DNA of 64,000 nucleotides from Lodderomyces elongisporus (GCF_030384665.1 NC_083677.1:1051501-1115500); one strand, 5' to 3'; counted from the stretch's first letter, positions 1 through 10,442 are shown. Translations and numbers: made by a program. The notes: generated from the sequence alone by a model not told the origin.

Positions 1-908
1 AATGCAACCTTTTTGAAATTGGGAAACTTTTGCGTGAATTTCTCCTGAGCAATTTCAACCATGTTTTGCGCAGAATCAAGAAATGTATAAGTATTGACCT
101 TGTCCAAAAAGTAGGACATGTAAGGAATATTCCTACCCGTTCCACAAGCAACTTCTAAAACATCGCCATGGATATTGGACATAAGCCATCGCCTCTTACC
201 ACCCATAAATATCCCTCTTTCTTCCCATTTCACAGCATCATCATACTCTTTAGCCTTAGAGTCGTAAAAATCAGTTGTGTCTTCAGCTTTGACAATTGCC
301 GAGTTTTCCTCATTAATCTTGTACTGGTTCTCTTCATCAGTAATATTCTTGCTCAAAACTGGCGCCTTAACCTTTTTGCTTCCAAATCTAGCTTGCTTCA
401 GGTACCACTCTTCCAATTCTTCGGGACTCGGATTGAACATTTCACCATTAAACAAATTTTTTCTTCTAAACTCCTTCCTCATCAACTGATAAATCTTGTA
501 CTTTTTCGCTTCCAATGGCCTCAACTTATCCTGAGAATTTTGGCTCAATGACTTCATTGCAAGATACTCGTATTCGCTAAGCGAGGATGGATCTTCAGCA
601 TACTTGGCATGAATCACCTTGAGCTGCTTATCCTCATGGTATCTATCCCGCATGTAGAAATACATGGGGACAAAGGCAACAACAATAGCAGTAAGGTAAA
701 TCTTGGGCATTGTCTTATCTTGAAAACGACGCGATTGAGTCGTCTCAACAAGTCTCCCAAACCATGATTTGCTAGACTTTGTCTGTTTCGATGATGATGA
801 TGAATAGCGTGACGACAACGACTGGAAAGTTTGACGACTAGAGGAAATATCTTTCGCAAAGAATGTTCCGCCTACTCGTAGCTGCAGTCTTAACCCTCGT
901 GAAAGCAT
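1..908 (-). CDS. OMS1: OMS1-like mitochondrial methyltransferase (3' end beyond window)
   Basis: The reading frame opens with ATG at 908-906 and runs off the left edge without a stop, so about 302 N-terminal codons are present. The N-terminus (MLSRGLRLQLRVGG, then a Ser/Arg-rich stretch) looks like a mitochondrial presequence. It is followed by one membrane segment near residues 70-85 (IYLTAIVVAFVPMYFYM). Near residue 250 the motif EVACGTGRN matches SAM-binding motif I of class I methyltransferases. This order (presequence, membrane anchor, matrix-distal methyltransferase fold) is that of yeast Oms1, an inner-membrane protein known as a multicopy suppressor of oxa1 defects. Its substrate is not certain. 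It is divergent from RPN6 and shares a 395-bp promoter with it. Confidence 0.8.
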   Translation of the reverse strand, partial: MLSRGLRLQLRVGGTFFAKDISSSRQTFQSLSSRYSSSSSKQTKSSKSWFGRLVETTQSRRFQDKTMPKIYLTAIVVAFVPMYFYMRDRYHEDKQLKVIHAKYAEDPSSLSEYEYLAMKSLSQNSQDKLRPLEAKKYKIYQLMRKEFRRKNLFNGEMFNPSPEELEEWYLKQARFGSKKVKAPVLSKNITDEENQYKINEENSAIVKAEDTTDFYDSKAKEYDDAVKWEERGIFMGGKRRWLMSNIHGDVLEVACGTGRNIPYMSYFLDKVNTYTFLDSAQNMVEIAQEKFTQKFPNFKKVA

Positions 909-1303
909 TTTATGGAAAAAAAAATAGGCCACAGTTGCTTGATTATTTCCCTCTTACAAAAGAAATATCCTATAATCGCACATATAAATGATATATTTAT
1001 ATTTATATATATATATATATATATATGTGTATGTGTATATGAAGAAGTATAAAATCACCTGGGCTGAGAAATATCCGCAGACAAAGCTAGAAGTTCTTTC
1101 ATGTACACTTGGTAGCTCTACAAAACAGCAGAACCAATTCAACGAAACAATTGAAGCCTTTCTCAACTGATGGCAAAGTTCAAAAGCTCACGTTAGATTC
1201 AATTATTTAAACCATTAGCAACAACAACAACAACAACAAGGACAACAACAACGACATCGCTATTAATACCACCACTTCAGTTTTATATATCATTACAGTA
1301 AAA
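909..1303. promoter_or_regulatory. Divergent promoter, OMS1 / RPN6
   Basis: This 395-bp spacer contains a TA dinucleotide run at about 1000-1026 and a CAA-rich stretch at about 1219-1253 that would lie in the RPN6 5' leader. It also carries a proteasome-box-like element, listed separately. I see no gene here: the small open frames are products of the TA repeat. Confidence 0.6.
1169..1178 (+). promoter_or_regulatory. PACE-like (Rpn4-type) proteasome element
   Basis: The sequence GATGGCAAAG starts 135 bp upstream of the RPN6 ATG. It differs by one base from the S. cerevisiae PACE core GGTGGCAAA and by one base in the same part from the form reported for Candida proteasome promoters (GAAGGCAAAA). 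Its position before a proteasome lid gene supports a role for an Rpn4-like activator. A nine-base match in AT-rich DNA could also arise by chance. Confidence 0.5.
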
Positions 1304-2590
1304 ATGTCAGAAGCTTTGCTCAATGAAGCAAGAATAGCCGTGAACAATAAGGATTACGAAAAAGCAGTGTCCAAATATGAGCAAATCATTGAAGAGGGAA
1401 AAAAGGAACAGAACACGGCTTCAACTTCATCCAAAAGCCTACAGCTACAAGAACATGCTATTTTAGAATTGGGTAAAGTGTTCAAAACATTGGATCAGCC
1501 TCTGCAACTTGCGAAATTAATCACTGACTCAAGAGAACTCATGGGCAAATTTGCAAAGTCAAAAACTGCTAAGATTGTCAAGACATTGATTGAAGATTTC
1601 GATAATTTGACAGAGGCATTGGACACGCAAATTGAAGTCACAAGACAGTCAATTGACTGGGCAGTGGAGTCGAAACTCTCGTTTTTGAGGCAAAGTTTAC
1701 AATTGAAACTAAGCGAGCTCTTGTATAAAAAACACCAGTACCATGAAGCATTGACATACATCAACAGTTTGCTTACAGAATACAAGAAATTGGACGATAA
1801 GTCTTCTCTTGTCGAAGTGCAATTGTTGGAGAGCAAGATTTATCATGCATTGAGAAATATCGCTAAAGCAAAAGCAGCATTGACGAGTGCGAGGACTTCA
1901 GCAAACTCGATATATTGTCCCACATTACTTCAAGCTGAGTTGGATTGCCAGAGTGGTATATTGAATATGGAAGATAAGGACTACAAGACAGCATTCTCAT
2001 ATTTTTACGAGAGTTTTGAAGGTTTCAACTCGCAGCTGCTGGAGGAAAGTTTAAAGACTTCGGGTAGAGTGTTGAAATATATACTTTTGTCGAAGATCAT
2101 GTTGAACTTGATCGATGATGTCAACAGCATTTTGAAGAACAAGAACGTGGTGCAATATCAGTCAAGGGAAATAGATGCAATGAAAGCAATTGCTGTGGCG
2201 TACTCCAATAGATCATTGAAGGAGTTTGAACATAGTTTAATTGCATATAAGCAAGAGTTGACAAGTGATGAAATTGTAAAGAATCATTTCAACTCGTTAT
2301 ACGACCAATTACTACAAGTGAATTTATTAAAGATTATTGACTCTTATGAATGTGTGGAGTTGGATCACATTGCGAAAATCGTGGGAATCAATGTGAAGCA
2401 AGTCGAAGGTAAATTATCACAAATGATCCTAGACAAGGTTTTTTATGGAGTGTTGGATCAAGGTAACGGGTGGCTTATAGTGTACGATGAGCCAAAGAAA
2501 GACAAGTCGTACGAGGCTGCTTTGGAGTTGGTTAAAAATTTGTCTGGCGTAGTTGATTTATTATATGAAAAGGCAAGTGCATTAAACTAA
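1304..2590 (+). CDS. RPN6: 26S proteasome lid subunit Rpn6
   Basis: The 428-residue product is close to the 434 residues of S. cerevisiae Rpn6. The N-terminal half is made of TPR-like helical repeats (for example NNKDYEKAVSKYEQIIEEG near residue 14). The C-terminal part from about residue 230 holds the PCI domain, with the conserved LKYILLSKIMLNLIDDV and a winged-helix end (ESYECVELDHIAKIVGI... then a VEGKLSQMILDKVFYGVLDQ region). Rpn6 (PSMD11) clamps the lid to the 20S core through alpha2 and is essential in yeast. The ATG has an A at -3 (TAAAAATG). Codons 245 and 246 are both CTG and lie in a polar variable loop, which suits serine decoding. It converges with NUP84, with only 74 bp between their stop codons. 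Confidence 0.95.
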   Translation: MSEALLNEARIAVNNKDYEKAVSKYEQIIEEGKKEQNTASTSSKSLQLQEHAILELGKVFKTLDQPLQLAKLITDSRELMGKFAKSKTAKIVKTLIEDFDNLTEALDTQIEVTRQSIDWAVESKLSFLRQSLQLKLSELLYKKHQYHEALTYINSLLTEYKKLDDKSSLVEVQLLESKIYHALRNIAKAKAALTSARTSANSIYCPTLLQAELDCQSGILNMEDKDYKTAFSYFYESFEGFNSQLLEESLKTSGRVLKYILLSKIMLNLIDDVNSILKNKNVVQYQSREIDAMKAIAVAYSNRSLKEFEHSLIAYKQELTSDEIVKNHFNSLYDQLLQVNLLKIIDSYECVELDHIAKIVGINVKQVEGKLSQMILDKVFYGVLDQGNGWLIVYDEPKKDKSYEAALELVKNLSGVVDLLYEKASALN

Positions 2591-2618
2591 TTTAGATTCG
2601 ATAGATTTTAAATAGTGA

Positions 2619-2649
<31 letters not shown>

Positions 2650-2664
2650 TTTGAAAGTAAGTTC

Positions 2665-5325
2665 CTACAAACAGTACAAACCTTTGACGCCCCTTTCGCA
2701 TGCAATAGTGGACAACTCGGCAATCTTGGTCAAGAATTCATTCAAACGGCCACTCTCTTTGAAACATTGTAAGAGATCATTTGACTCTTCTTCAGCAACA
2801 GAATGGATGAGCTTGAGTGCCAATGTAATATACTTCCAGTCCAAACTTCTTGCATTTTGGTAGATAGAAACCAACTCCATAATGATGTATGGAACGTATA
2901 TGGATCTAAACTGCTTAAGTATAAGTTTATCATCATCATCATCATCACCATAATCATCTTCTTCATTGCCATCCTCTTTTTTAGTTTCGTTTCTACCACC
3001 ATTGCCATTGCCACTGTTATTGTTATTGTTCTTTTTTCTCTTTTTGCTGTTCAGACTTTTATTCACAAGGTCAACCAACCATGTGTCCAATAAATTATTC
3101 AACACATGACCTGTTTTATCCAAAGAGGCACCGACATTGGGACCCGTATAGGGGTTACCATTGAACTCTTTCCACTCGCTAATCAAATTCAATCCTTTTA
3201 CAAAATTTTGATAGTCCATTAATTCTAATTTTTGGTCCTCACTGATAATTTCATGTTCTGGCACAAACTTTGTCGTCGTTGTTGATGAAGACGAAAAAGA
3301 ATAAGGTAATGCTGCTGATCCGTTGTACTCTACCCCGCTATCGTTACTAAAGTTTTGTAAATTGTACTCATTTATCAACTGCTTAAAATTCTTGCCTTTG
3401 GCAAAGCTTTTTAAGCTTTGCAATTTCCCATTGAGAAGAAATCGACGGATAACTATAATCGTAGCCAGGATTGCATCCTTGTACATTTTATTCTCATAAA
3501 ACCACTCAACTGCAGAGGACAACTTTAAATCAACTTGGTCAATAGCAGCCAGGGAGTCATTTTCATCGTTGTTGCTGCCACTATCAACAATAGCAAATGG
3601 TTCATTTCCTGGGTTATAGTACTCTTCAGTCTCATCCATAACCCTTTCTACTGTACGTCTAAGCACATTAACGAGCTTGTCTTGCTCGACATCATCGATA
3701 GGTACCATCTCGGTATCTTCATTCGAATGCGATGAAGGCTGTGATTGTAATAATGGTAAAGGTGATTGCTGGTGAGATTGTGATATTCCCTTGGCAATTT
3801 CAAGTTGCTTCCTTCGTTGCTCCTTATCAGTGATTGAGGCAAGGATCAATGAGTATGTTTCACGCGCATCTCTTTCGTCTGGAATAAATGACAAATACAA
3901 AGGCACCAATTCCGTCTGATTATTTTCGGTCAATTTGGAAATATACAATGTGATCAATGCGTTGAGTTGTTCGGGGTTCTGTGGAGACCTCAAAAGCGCA
4001 AGAAATAATGAAGCATGAACTAATATCCTCAAGATGTTGTCATTGGTCGAGTCATTGAGGTCACTTATGATTGGGTCTAGGTCATCTAACATGATTGCTG
4101 CCATAAGTATCCGCACAGGGTGACGACTTTCTTCAGCTGCTCTAGAGCCTAGCGAGTTTGAAACAATGTTCAAGATGTCTTTCATCGAATTTGCTTGTGG
4201 TGCCGGCGGAGTGAATTCCACAAACGAGTTCAGGTGCATTTTTTGTAGCTCACTATAAGTAAGCAATTGTCTCACAAGTATGTTAATTGATTCTTCATAT
4301 GAGTCGGAAGCTCTCTTTAAATTTTCACTTATATCACCTCCGCTCAAGTAGCTGTAAATCAATCTCTCATTGGGGTCTAAGTTTGTGTTTTTGGACAATT
4401 TATAAACCAATCGCACCCAAATTGTTTTGTCTCTGGTACTAGCGCTAAGCTTTATATTGCCTTCACCTTCAACTTCATTTGCTAGTTCCATAACTTGGTC
4501 ATCATCCTCCACAAATGATATAGCTCCGGCTAATATCACAGCCAATGCATGATTACCTGTTTCATTAGCAAACTCAATTGCATCTGTATACTCTCCAAGA
4601 ACAACAAGTTTGTAAATGGCTTGGAAATTTTTTGAGTCCAATTCTGCATCCTTTGCATCAACGTGCATACCGCTTCTTAATGGAGCATCAACATCCATTT
4701 CTTGAATAAGCTGATCATTACTATTCTTTCCTGAAAGAGCATCGTAAACTCCATTTTCGATACTCAATCGTGTATTAATCCACTTGCTTCTAGTACCCAG
4801 TAATTTCTCTTCTTCATCGCCATTGCCATTTTCGTCTTCATTACCTAACTGATCTTTTAATATTTGGTCATGTTCACGTTCTCCTGCAGAGTGATACTGT
4901 AACCAGTCCAAAATTGCATATAGTTCTCCAATCTCCTTCTCTTTTCCAAAGACTTCATTTTCATAGCAGAAAACTCTGTAGTAGTTTAAGTTTTCAACCA
5001 ACCTCCAAAACTTCATCTCCAAATCCCAGTTAGTAAAATCTTGATCATAAACATCATCGTCTATATTGCTACTCAGTTGATCTGGAAGTACTGAGTATGC
5101 GTTCGCTGCAGCAATATCTGCAAACTTTTGAACTATATCAAATGGAGATGAAGATTGAGCTTGAGTTTGAAGATGTTGGTTATTTACATCAGCAGTGTTT
5201 TGCTCTTGGTCTTGATCATGAAAATTCGACTTTGCATGGAGCAAGTCAAATTTGTATTTTTCAAGTGCTTTAGCAAATTGAACTTCAGTGCTCACCGTTT
5301 CGTTATACGGTACTAATGATTCCAT
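2665..5325 (-). CDS. NUP84: Nucleoporin Nup84 (Nup107 family)
   Basis: The product is 886 residues from the ATG at 5325 (MESLVPYNETVS). The frame is open further upstream, but only through non-ATG codons. The segment near residues 125-180 (WRLVENLNYYRVFC, then a KEIGELYAILDWLQYHSA stretch) and the C-terminal helical part (AVEWFYENKMYKDAIL) fit Nup84/Nup107. This is a structural member of the Y-shaped Nup84 complex of the nuclear pore coat. S. cerevisiae Nup84 has 726 residues. The extra length here lies in acidic and Asn-rich inserts, including a K/N-rich then Asp-rich stretch near residues 775-815. Identity rests on pattern recognition across an alpha-solenoid, so the family is fairly sure and the symbol slightly less so. 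Confidence 0.8.
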   Translation of the reverse strand: MESLVPYNETVSTEVQFAKALEKYKFDLLHAKSNFHDQDQEQNTADVNNQHLQTQAQSSSPFDIVQKFADIAAANAYSVLPDQLSSNIDDDVYDQDFTNWDLEMKFWRLVENLNYYRVFCYENEVFGKEKEIGELYAILDWLQYHSAGEREHDQILKDQLGNEDENGNGDEEEKLLGTRSKWINTRLSIENGVYDALSGKNSNDQLIQEMDVDAPLRSGMHVDAKDAELDSKNFQAIYKLVVLGEYTDAIEFANETGNHALAVILAGAISFVEDDDQVMELANEVEGEGNIKLSASTRDKTIWVRLVYKLSKNTNLDPNERLIYSYLSGGDISENLKRASDSYEESINILVRQLLTYSELQKMHLNSFVEFTPPAPQANSMKDILNIVSNSLGSRAAEESRHPVRILMAAIMLDDLDPIISDLNDSTNDNILRILVHASLFLALLRSPQNPEQLNALITLYISKLTENNQTELVPLYLSFIPDERDARETYSLILASITDKEQRRKQLEIAKGISQSHQQSPLPLLQSQPSSHSNEDTEMVPIDDVEQDKLVNVLRRTVERVMDETEEYYNPGNEPFAIVDSGSNNDENDSLAAIDQVDLKLSSAVEWFYENKMYKDAILATIIVIRRFLLNGKLQSLKSFAKGKNFKQLINEYNLQNFSNDSGVEYNGSAALPYSFSSSSTTTTKFVPEHEIISEDQKLELMDYQNFVKGLNLISEWKEFNGNPYTGPNVGASLDKTGHVLNNLLDTWLVDLVNKSLNSKKRKKNNNNNSGNGNGGRNETKKEDGNEEDDYGDDDDDDKLILKQFRSIYVPYIIMELVSIYQNARSLDWKYITLALKLIHSVAEEESNDLLQCFKESGRLNEFLTKIAELSTIACERGVKGLYCL

Positions 5326-6072
5326 TATGTGAATATTTATTGGAAAGGAATCCAATGAAAAGATTAACAAGCAAGCACGTAGATTGGCTGTTTTTCGTTA
5401 TAGCTACAATTGAAGATGGTTGTCTAGAGTTTTGTTGATGAGTTTTGCCGGAAAAAGTTCGCGATCCGCTAGATTTTGAAGTTTGTATTTATTTTGCGTG
5501 CGAACAATCTACTACAATAGCCTTCTGGAACAGAAGTACACACATAGAGGTACGACGCCGAGATGTATATATATATATATATATATATACGTATATACGC
5601 CAATTCCACACAACAGGGTGTTTCTCTTTTTTTTTTTTCTTCTTCTTCTTTTTTTTTTTATATTTTTCAAAACTAATCAACACTCCTCTTGCCTACAATA
5701 TTAACTAGCCTTACATGGATAAGCCAATTCTGGAAAAGTTAAATAGATTATCCTTAAATTGCATAAAGACATTAATTTTTTTTCCTTCACTTGGAAATCG
5801 AGTAGTATTTGAAAAATTTCTTCGTCTACAAAAGATTGATTTTCATTCATTGTTCAAAATACTGCTCATTTTCTTTTTTTTTTTTTACAAAAAAGAAATC
5901 TATTCAAGGTATTGTATTCTTTCGAGTTCAATAGATTGCAATATTTCTCAAGCAGTCTACCTATGAGATGAAGAGCACACCCGAGACCAGCTCAGAAACT
6001 CATTATTTATCTAAAAGTACACTATACGTATTTTCATGATCTTTCTTTCTTGATTTGTTCATATGACCAGCA
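5326..6072. other. Spacer: NUP84 promoter and 3' region of the coiled-coil gene
   Basis: This 747-bp gene-free stretch includes a TA repeat at about 5563-5590 and T-rich tracts at about 5624-5660 and 5874-5890. NUP84 starts at its left end and the coiled-coil gene ends at its right end. Short open frames across it are carried by the repeats, and I see no coding signal. Confidence 0.5.
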
Positions 6073-7653
6073 CTACACGAAATGCATTTGTTTTAACGTG
6101 CTTGCATCCATTTGCAAAAAATTATTTTCCTTCAATAGTTCTTTAGTAGTGAGACCAGGCGAGCTCCAATCGTTATTATTTTCTCTGGCCTTGTGAGATC
6201 CAATACCTTGATATATATGGGTATCGTATTGTTGTCGAAGTAAATTCAACGTGTCCCTATTCTCTGGTGTTTTCGGTAAATCAAACGTTGCATCGTATGG
6301 ATTAAGTCGATGGGGATTGTAATTAAAAGCTTCTCTGAGAAGTTGTGGCGTGTTTTCAATCCCATTTTCATGTTCAGGTTCATTTGCCAATTCGCCATCT
6401 CTTGAAACATGTGCTGCATTTTCAACCTTTCCTAAACTGCAGGTTCGATGGGAATCAAAAGATGCAATTGAATCTATATTTTCATCAACAGATTCAGTTA
6501 AGCCATCAGCATCCCCAATAATTTTCTTATTAGTATTATCCATATTGTTATTGTTTTTGTTGTTCTTATTCTTATCATCACTATCATTACCATCATTATC
6601 GTTACCATTATCTGCAATTAACCTTTCTTCAACATCGCCTTTAATTCCTTTATCTAAAATACTATCTTTCCCTTTCAGAAGAACAGGCTCCAATTTCTTG
6701 TACTCCAGAGATTTCAGCTCTGGTTCGGTAGGTTCAGCAAGTTTTTCATTTTCATTCTTCAGTTGTAGTTTAGAGCACACCGAAAATTTATCTTGCTTAA
6801 TACGAAGCTCGTGGTTTTGTTTTTGGATATGAATCATCGATTTCTGTATTGCCTCAAGTTCTTCCTTCATTTGGTTTCGCTCGTTAAAAAGTGTTTCATT
6901 CTCACTTAAAAGGACTTTGTTTTTGTTTTGTAGCATCTCAGTCTTTTCCAATAGTGCTTCTATCTCATTTAAAGAAGCTTGTTTTTCATTACTTAGCCTT
7001 GTGATAACTAGATTTTTGATCTTGTCACCTTCTTTTTCTTTGAGTTGTTTACTCTCCAAATACGCAATTCTCTTTTGCTGCCGATCAATCTTTCTAGCAT
7101 CTTTTCGTTTCTCAGCCTCTAGCCGTTGAATTGTCAGTGTATACGTATCAAATGTCTTTTTCAATTTTTGTTTAAAATCCTCAGCCATATCCTGTTTCTC
7201 AGCTTCCCTTTGCTCTTCAATTACTTGCAATTTATCATTGAGTGCTTTAATTTGTTCCTTAAGAGCTTGAATTTGGAGATTCTCTGTTTGAGATGTAATC
7301 TTATCACCAAGAGTTGCACTCCGTTGTTGCAACAGTCGTCGGGAATGCAACACTTTCAAATCCTCACGATCTATACTCTCCCTCTCATCAAGTAAACTAG
7401 ATGTTTCTCCATCTAACTCATTCAGTCGTTTGAAGTGACCTCCCAACTGTACATATTTCTCTTTGAAGTTTAATTCAGAGGGTGTCTTTGAACGTTTGAT
7501 TTCTTCAAGTTGTTCTCTAATTGTTTCTTTGCATTTCTTCAGCCGCTCAAAGTTGAGCTCGACTTTGGGTGAATGAAAATCTTTTGTTACTCCATTTTCA
7601 AACCGTACTTTCTTCTGTACATCTATGTTATGCATGCCTAGACCTATACTCAT
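6073..7653 (-). CDS. Long coiled-coil protein of unknown function
   Basis: The product is 526 residues from the ATG at 7653 (MSIGLGMHNIDVQKKVRF); the frame extends 13 codons further only through a TTG. Residues of about 35-310 are dense in Lys, Glu, Leu and Gln with heptad-like spacing and almost no Pro or Gly, so a long coiled coil is expected. It is followed by an acidic and Asn-rich linker at about 345-390 (KNKNNKNNNN). The C-terminal tail is ordered-looking, with TPENRDTLNLLRQQYDTHIYQG and a final MHFV. No enzymatic motif or membrane segment is visible. A spindle-pole, kinetochore or nuclear-periphery role would fit the architecture and its neighbours NUP84 and NUR1, but that is inference. 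I do not recognise the family. Confidence 0.8.
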   Translation of the reverse strand: MSIGLGMHNIDVQKKVRFENGVTKDFHSPKVELNFERLKKCKETIREQLEEIKRSKTPSELNFKEKYVQLGGHFKRLNELDGETSSLLDERESIDREDLKVLHSRRLLQQRSATLGDKITSQTENLQIQALKEQIKALNDKLQVIEEQREAEKQDMAEDFKQKLKKTFDTYTLTIQRLEAEKRKDARKIDRQQKRIAYLESKQLKEKEGDKIKNLVITRLSNEKQASLNEIEALLEKTEMLQNKNKVLLSENETLFNERNQMKEELEAIQKSMIHIQKQNHELRIKQDKFSVCSKLQLKNENEKLAEPTEPELKSLEYKKLEPVLLKGKDSILDKGIKGDVEERLIADNGNDNDGNDSDDKNKNNKNNNNMDNTNKKIIGDADGLTESVDENIDSIASFDSHRTCSLGKVENAAHVSRDGELANEPEHENGIENTPQLLREAFNYNPHRLNPYDATFDLPKTPENRDTLNLLRQQYDTHIYQGIGSHKARENNNDWSSPGLTTKELLKENNFLQMDASTLKQMHFV

Positions 7654-8282
7654 CTTGCAAAAAATAGAAAATAAAGGAAAAAGAGAAATCAAGGAAACCT
7701 TGTATGGTCTGAGATGTAAAAGGTTTGATCAAACCATTCACCCTGATTCGTTTCTTTCTTTCATTCTCTTGTTTTTTTTTTCTCTCTAAATAAAAAAAAT
7801 TACCACAAACACCAGATCTGAGCTGAAGAGATACGCGCGTGTTACTTTTTTAAATTTTTAAATTTTTAATTTTTTATTTTTATTTTTTATCAATATATAT
7901 TTCAGTTATGTAATTCATGTTTTCGCAAGAGGAAGAAGGAGAAGCAGAACAAACAATTGAAAATATAATTAAGAAAAAATAAAAAATACAGGGTAAACAG
8001 ACGAGCAATAGAAACAAGATAGAGGATTGCGGTAATCTGGGGATAAAAACAAACCATCATCACAAAGTACCATCTTGACTTGGCATATTTCTACAGGCAA
8101 ACATCAAGTATTGATAGCATTTGTTTATCTCCTGCATTTTGTGAGTGTGTAAGCCAGTGACAAAGTGCCACTTGTGCCACCCTTGACTGATTTTCACAAC
8201 ATATCCCCTCAGTGTTAATCCATTTTGTTTGTTTCACACCCCCGCCCTATTCTTTTTTTTTTTTTCTTTTTTTCATTTTCTA
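7654..8282. promoter_or_regulatory. Divergent promoter, coiled-coil gene / NUR1
   Basis: This 629-bp spacer has alternating A-rich and T-rich tracts (for example at 7850-7885) and a T-rich run at 8251-8282 directly before the NUR1 ATG. That T run encodes the spurious Phe-rich N-terminal extension seen if translation is started earlier. No other gene is visible. Confidence 0.5.
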
Positions 8283-10010
8283 ATGGCACCAAAGAGGCTT
8301 GTTAGGAGACAATCCTTAATATCCAAGGTGAAATCTTTTCCGTTTGATACTTATCTATATTTGAACGAAATACGGTTGTCAATTGATTGGGATGATCATG
8401 CGCCAACAATTGCATTGCCTTTTGGTATATTCACATCCATTTTATCACTCATAATTCAAACCATTCTTTGCTATTATGCATCTATTAGTAGCAGATCAAA
8501 GAATGTTCTTTTTAATTCTGATTATTACCAGTACGAAAACATCAAAAAATTGCTTCTATCAGGAGCAACAGAATCACCAGAAGCAACAAGAGCAGAGGAG
8601 ATATCAATTGATATACAAAAAAACACTTTTGCCAATAATAAAACCAATGCACTTATCTGGGCATTAAACATATTACAATACTTAATTATTGGAATATCGA
8701 TTGTGAATGCTATATATATTCTAAGAAGCAAAAAAAAATATCAATTGCTTTATCATAGAGACAAGCCACACTACAAGTCAGCCACTCATCCAGCTAGCAA
8801 TGAATCTTTTATCTATATGGTCATTTACTTTATACTGAGTATATTTTCAAGCAACAAGGAAGGAGAAGAGGACGACGAGGATACCGGCCTAAACAGCGAG
8901 AATGACTGTACATCCCAACTAAATGACAAAGAGTACTGGGAACTTCATGTTTGGAATCCGTCCAAGTTTTGTTTATACATCTACGTTGGTTTGAATCCAA
9001 TAAACGCTTTTTTGGTGTACACTTTAACATCAAAGGGTTCCACATTAAATGCTATTACATCATTGGCGCTTATTTCAGTTTTTAACTACTTATTTATCAG
9101 CAAGTTCCTAAACCTCGTACAGGATAAACAGATTGTCTACCAAGAGATGTTCCTGGAATATAACAACAAGTTTGTGAAACCCAAGGTAAACATTTTGAAA
9201 AAAGATGCTTCGATTGATGCTACTATGGGACCAATGCGTTCTAATGTACAGGTTAACAAAAAGCCGTTTTCCTTTGTCAAACTGCGTGTATTTACAACTC
9301 ATGACCCGAAAGGGAAGGTTGTTACTGAATATACAAATATGAACCAAGAAGAACCAGATGGTCAATATAGGGCAAGTTCCTCTCCTTATACGGTTAAGAA
9401 GTCCGTATCACGTCCATCAGTTTATTTACCGAATTCCCGACCAACTTATGTGCCTTCAAGCCGTTCCCAGAGCCGGCGACTGAGCGTGTATAGTCAACAA
9501 TATTCAATGGCTTTGCCGTTATCGTTCCCTCACGATCTTCAATATAATTCTTCTACCCCCTACAGATCACTAAACAATTACCGAAATACTTATAATGATT
9601 ACCAACCTGTCCCAGGATATGGTTATGACCAGCAGTATGACCAGCAGTATGACCAACAATATGACTTGCATAATTCACTACCACATCCCCACCTTGAAAT
9701 GCCAGCAGATGCTGAGCTACATAGTCGATCACCAAGCCCTACTCATTCCAATAGATCCCGATTCTATGCACGCCAAAGTCCACAAAGATTTACACCTGTA
9801 CGACCAGACTTGAGCCATGGTGGTCGACGAAGCAGCATAGATCAATATGACCATGCTAACACTGTCGTTCATCATAACCTCAACCATACAACGTCTCAAC
9901 AAAGGTCGCCGTCACCACATAAGAATACAATCTTTTACAGAAGTCCATCTCCTAGTAAACCGTCTAACAATATGAATGATGGACACAATAGTTACCCCGA
10001 GTGGAGATGA
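8283..10010 (+). CDS. NUR1: Nuclear rim protein Nur1
   Basis: The product is 575 residues from the ATG at 8283 (MAPKRLVRRQSL). Several hydrophobic segments are visible near residues 43-70, 118-146, 180-195, 225-250 and 255-275. They are followed by a long Ser/Pro/Arg/Tyr-rich tail. The block containing YQEMFLEYNNKFVKP, then RVFTTHDPKGKVVTEY, resembles yeast Nur1 (about 484 residues), an inner nuclear membrane protein. With Lrs4-Csm1 (cohibin) and Heh1, Nur1 anchors rDNA to the nuclear envelope and limits rDNA recombination. The tail carries a short tandem repeat (YDQQ four times, 9627-9664) and many SPSP/RSPSP sites that look like phosphorylation targets. Family assignment is good; function in this species is inferred. 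Confidence 0.85.
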   Translation: MAPKRLVRRQSLISKVKSFPFDTYLYLNEIRLSIDWDDHAPTIALPFGIFTSILSLIIQTILCYYASISSRSKNVLFNSDYYQYENIKKLLLSGATESPEATRAEEISIDIQKNTFANNKTNALIWALNILQYLIIGISIVNAIYILRSKKKYQLLYHRDKPHYKSATHPASNESFIYMVIYFILSIFSSNKEGEEDDEDTGLNSENDCTSQLNDKEYWELHVWNPSKFCLYIYVGLNPINAFLVYTLTSKGSTLNAITSLALISVFNYLFISKFLNLVQDKQIVYQEMFLEYNNKFVKPKVNILKKDASIDATMGPMRSNVQVNKKPFSFVKLRVFTTHDPKGKVVTEYTNMNQEEPDGQYRASSSPYTVKKSVSRPSVYLPNSRPTYVPSSRSQSRRLSVYSQQYSMALPLSFPHDLQYNSSTPYRSLNNYRNTYNDYQPVPGYGYDQQYDQQYDQQYDLHNSLPHPHLEMPADAELHSRSPSPTHSNRSRFYARQSPQRFTPVRPDLSHGGRRSSIDQYDHANTVVHHNLNHTTSQQRSPSPHKNTIFYRSPSPSKPSNNMNDGHNSYPEWR

Positions 10011-10024
10011 AATTTGTCAAAAGG

Positions 10025-10118
10025 AAGAGAAGACAAAAGAGAAAAGACAAAAGACAACAGACAAAAGACAACAGACAAAAGACAACAGACAAAAGACAAA
10101 AGACAAAAGACAAAAAAG
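10025..10118. repeat. Short AAAGACA-type tandem repeat after NUR1
   Basis: Directly after the NUR1 stop, units of 8 and 16 bp (AAAAGACA and AAAAGACAACAGACA-like) repeat about ten times. They lie in the 200-bp spacer between the convergent NUR1 and NUP53 ends, so the repeat would be in the NUR1 3' untranslated region. Confidence 0.8.
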
Positions 10119-10210
10119 AAAAATATATATTTTTTATTCCATTCTAATTAGATTACATGCATTTCTTTTTTAATTCGCTATAGTCCAGCCCTAATTCCTC
10201 TGCCACTCTG

Positions 10211-10411
10211 CTACAAATCATGAAATCCAAACAAATATTTTGATATCGAGCCAACCAAACCTAATTTCGGTTTGTTAGCATCACCATCCTTCTTGTTCGA
10301 TTTCTTTTCGTCAGGATTAATAAAAAAGCGTGATCCTTCTTTTACATCAACATAAGATGACTTGTTCATACCTGAAGCCGATGACGACGAGGAAGAGGCA
10401 AATCTTGTTTC

Positions 10412-10442
<31 letters not shown>

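Noticed and set aside
7654..7692. Upstream extension of the coiled-coil protein
   Set aside because: It begins with TTG; the first ATG is at 7653. The same reasoning removed the non-ATG extensions of NUP84, NUR1, the sorting nexin and the UBX protein.
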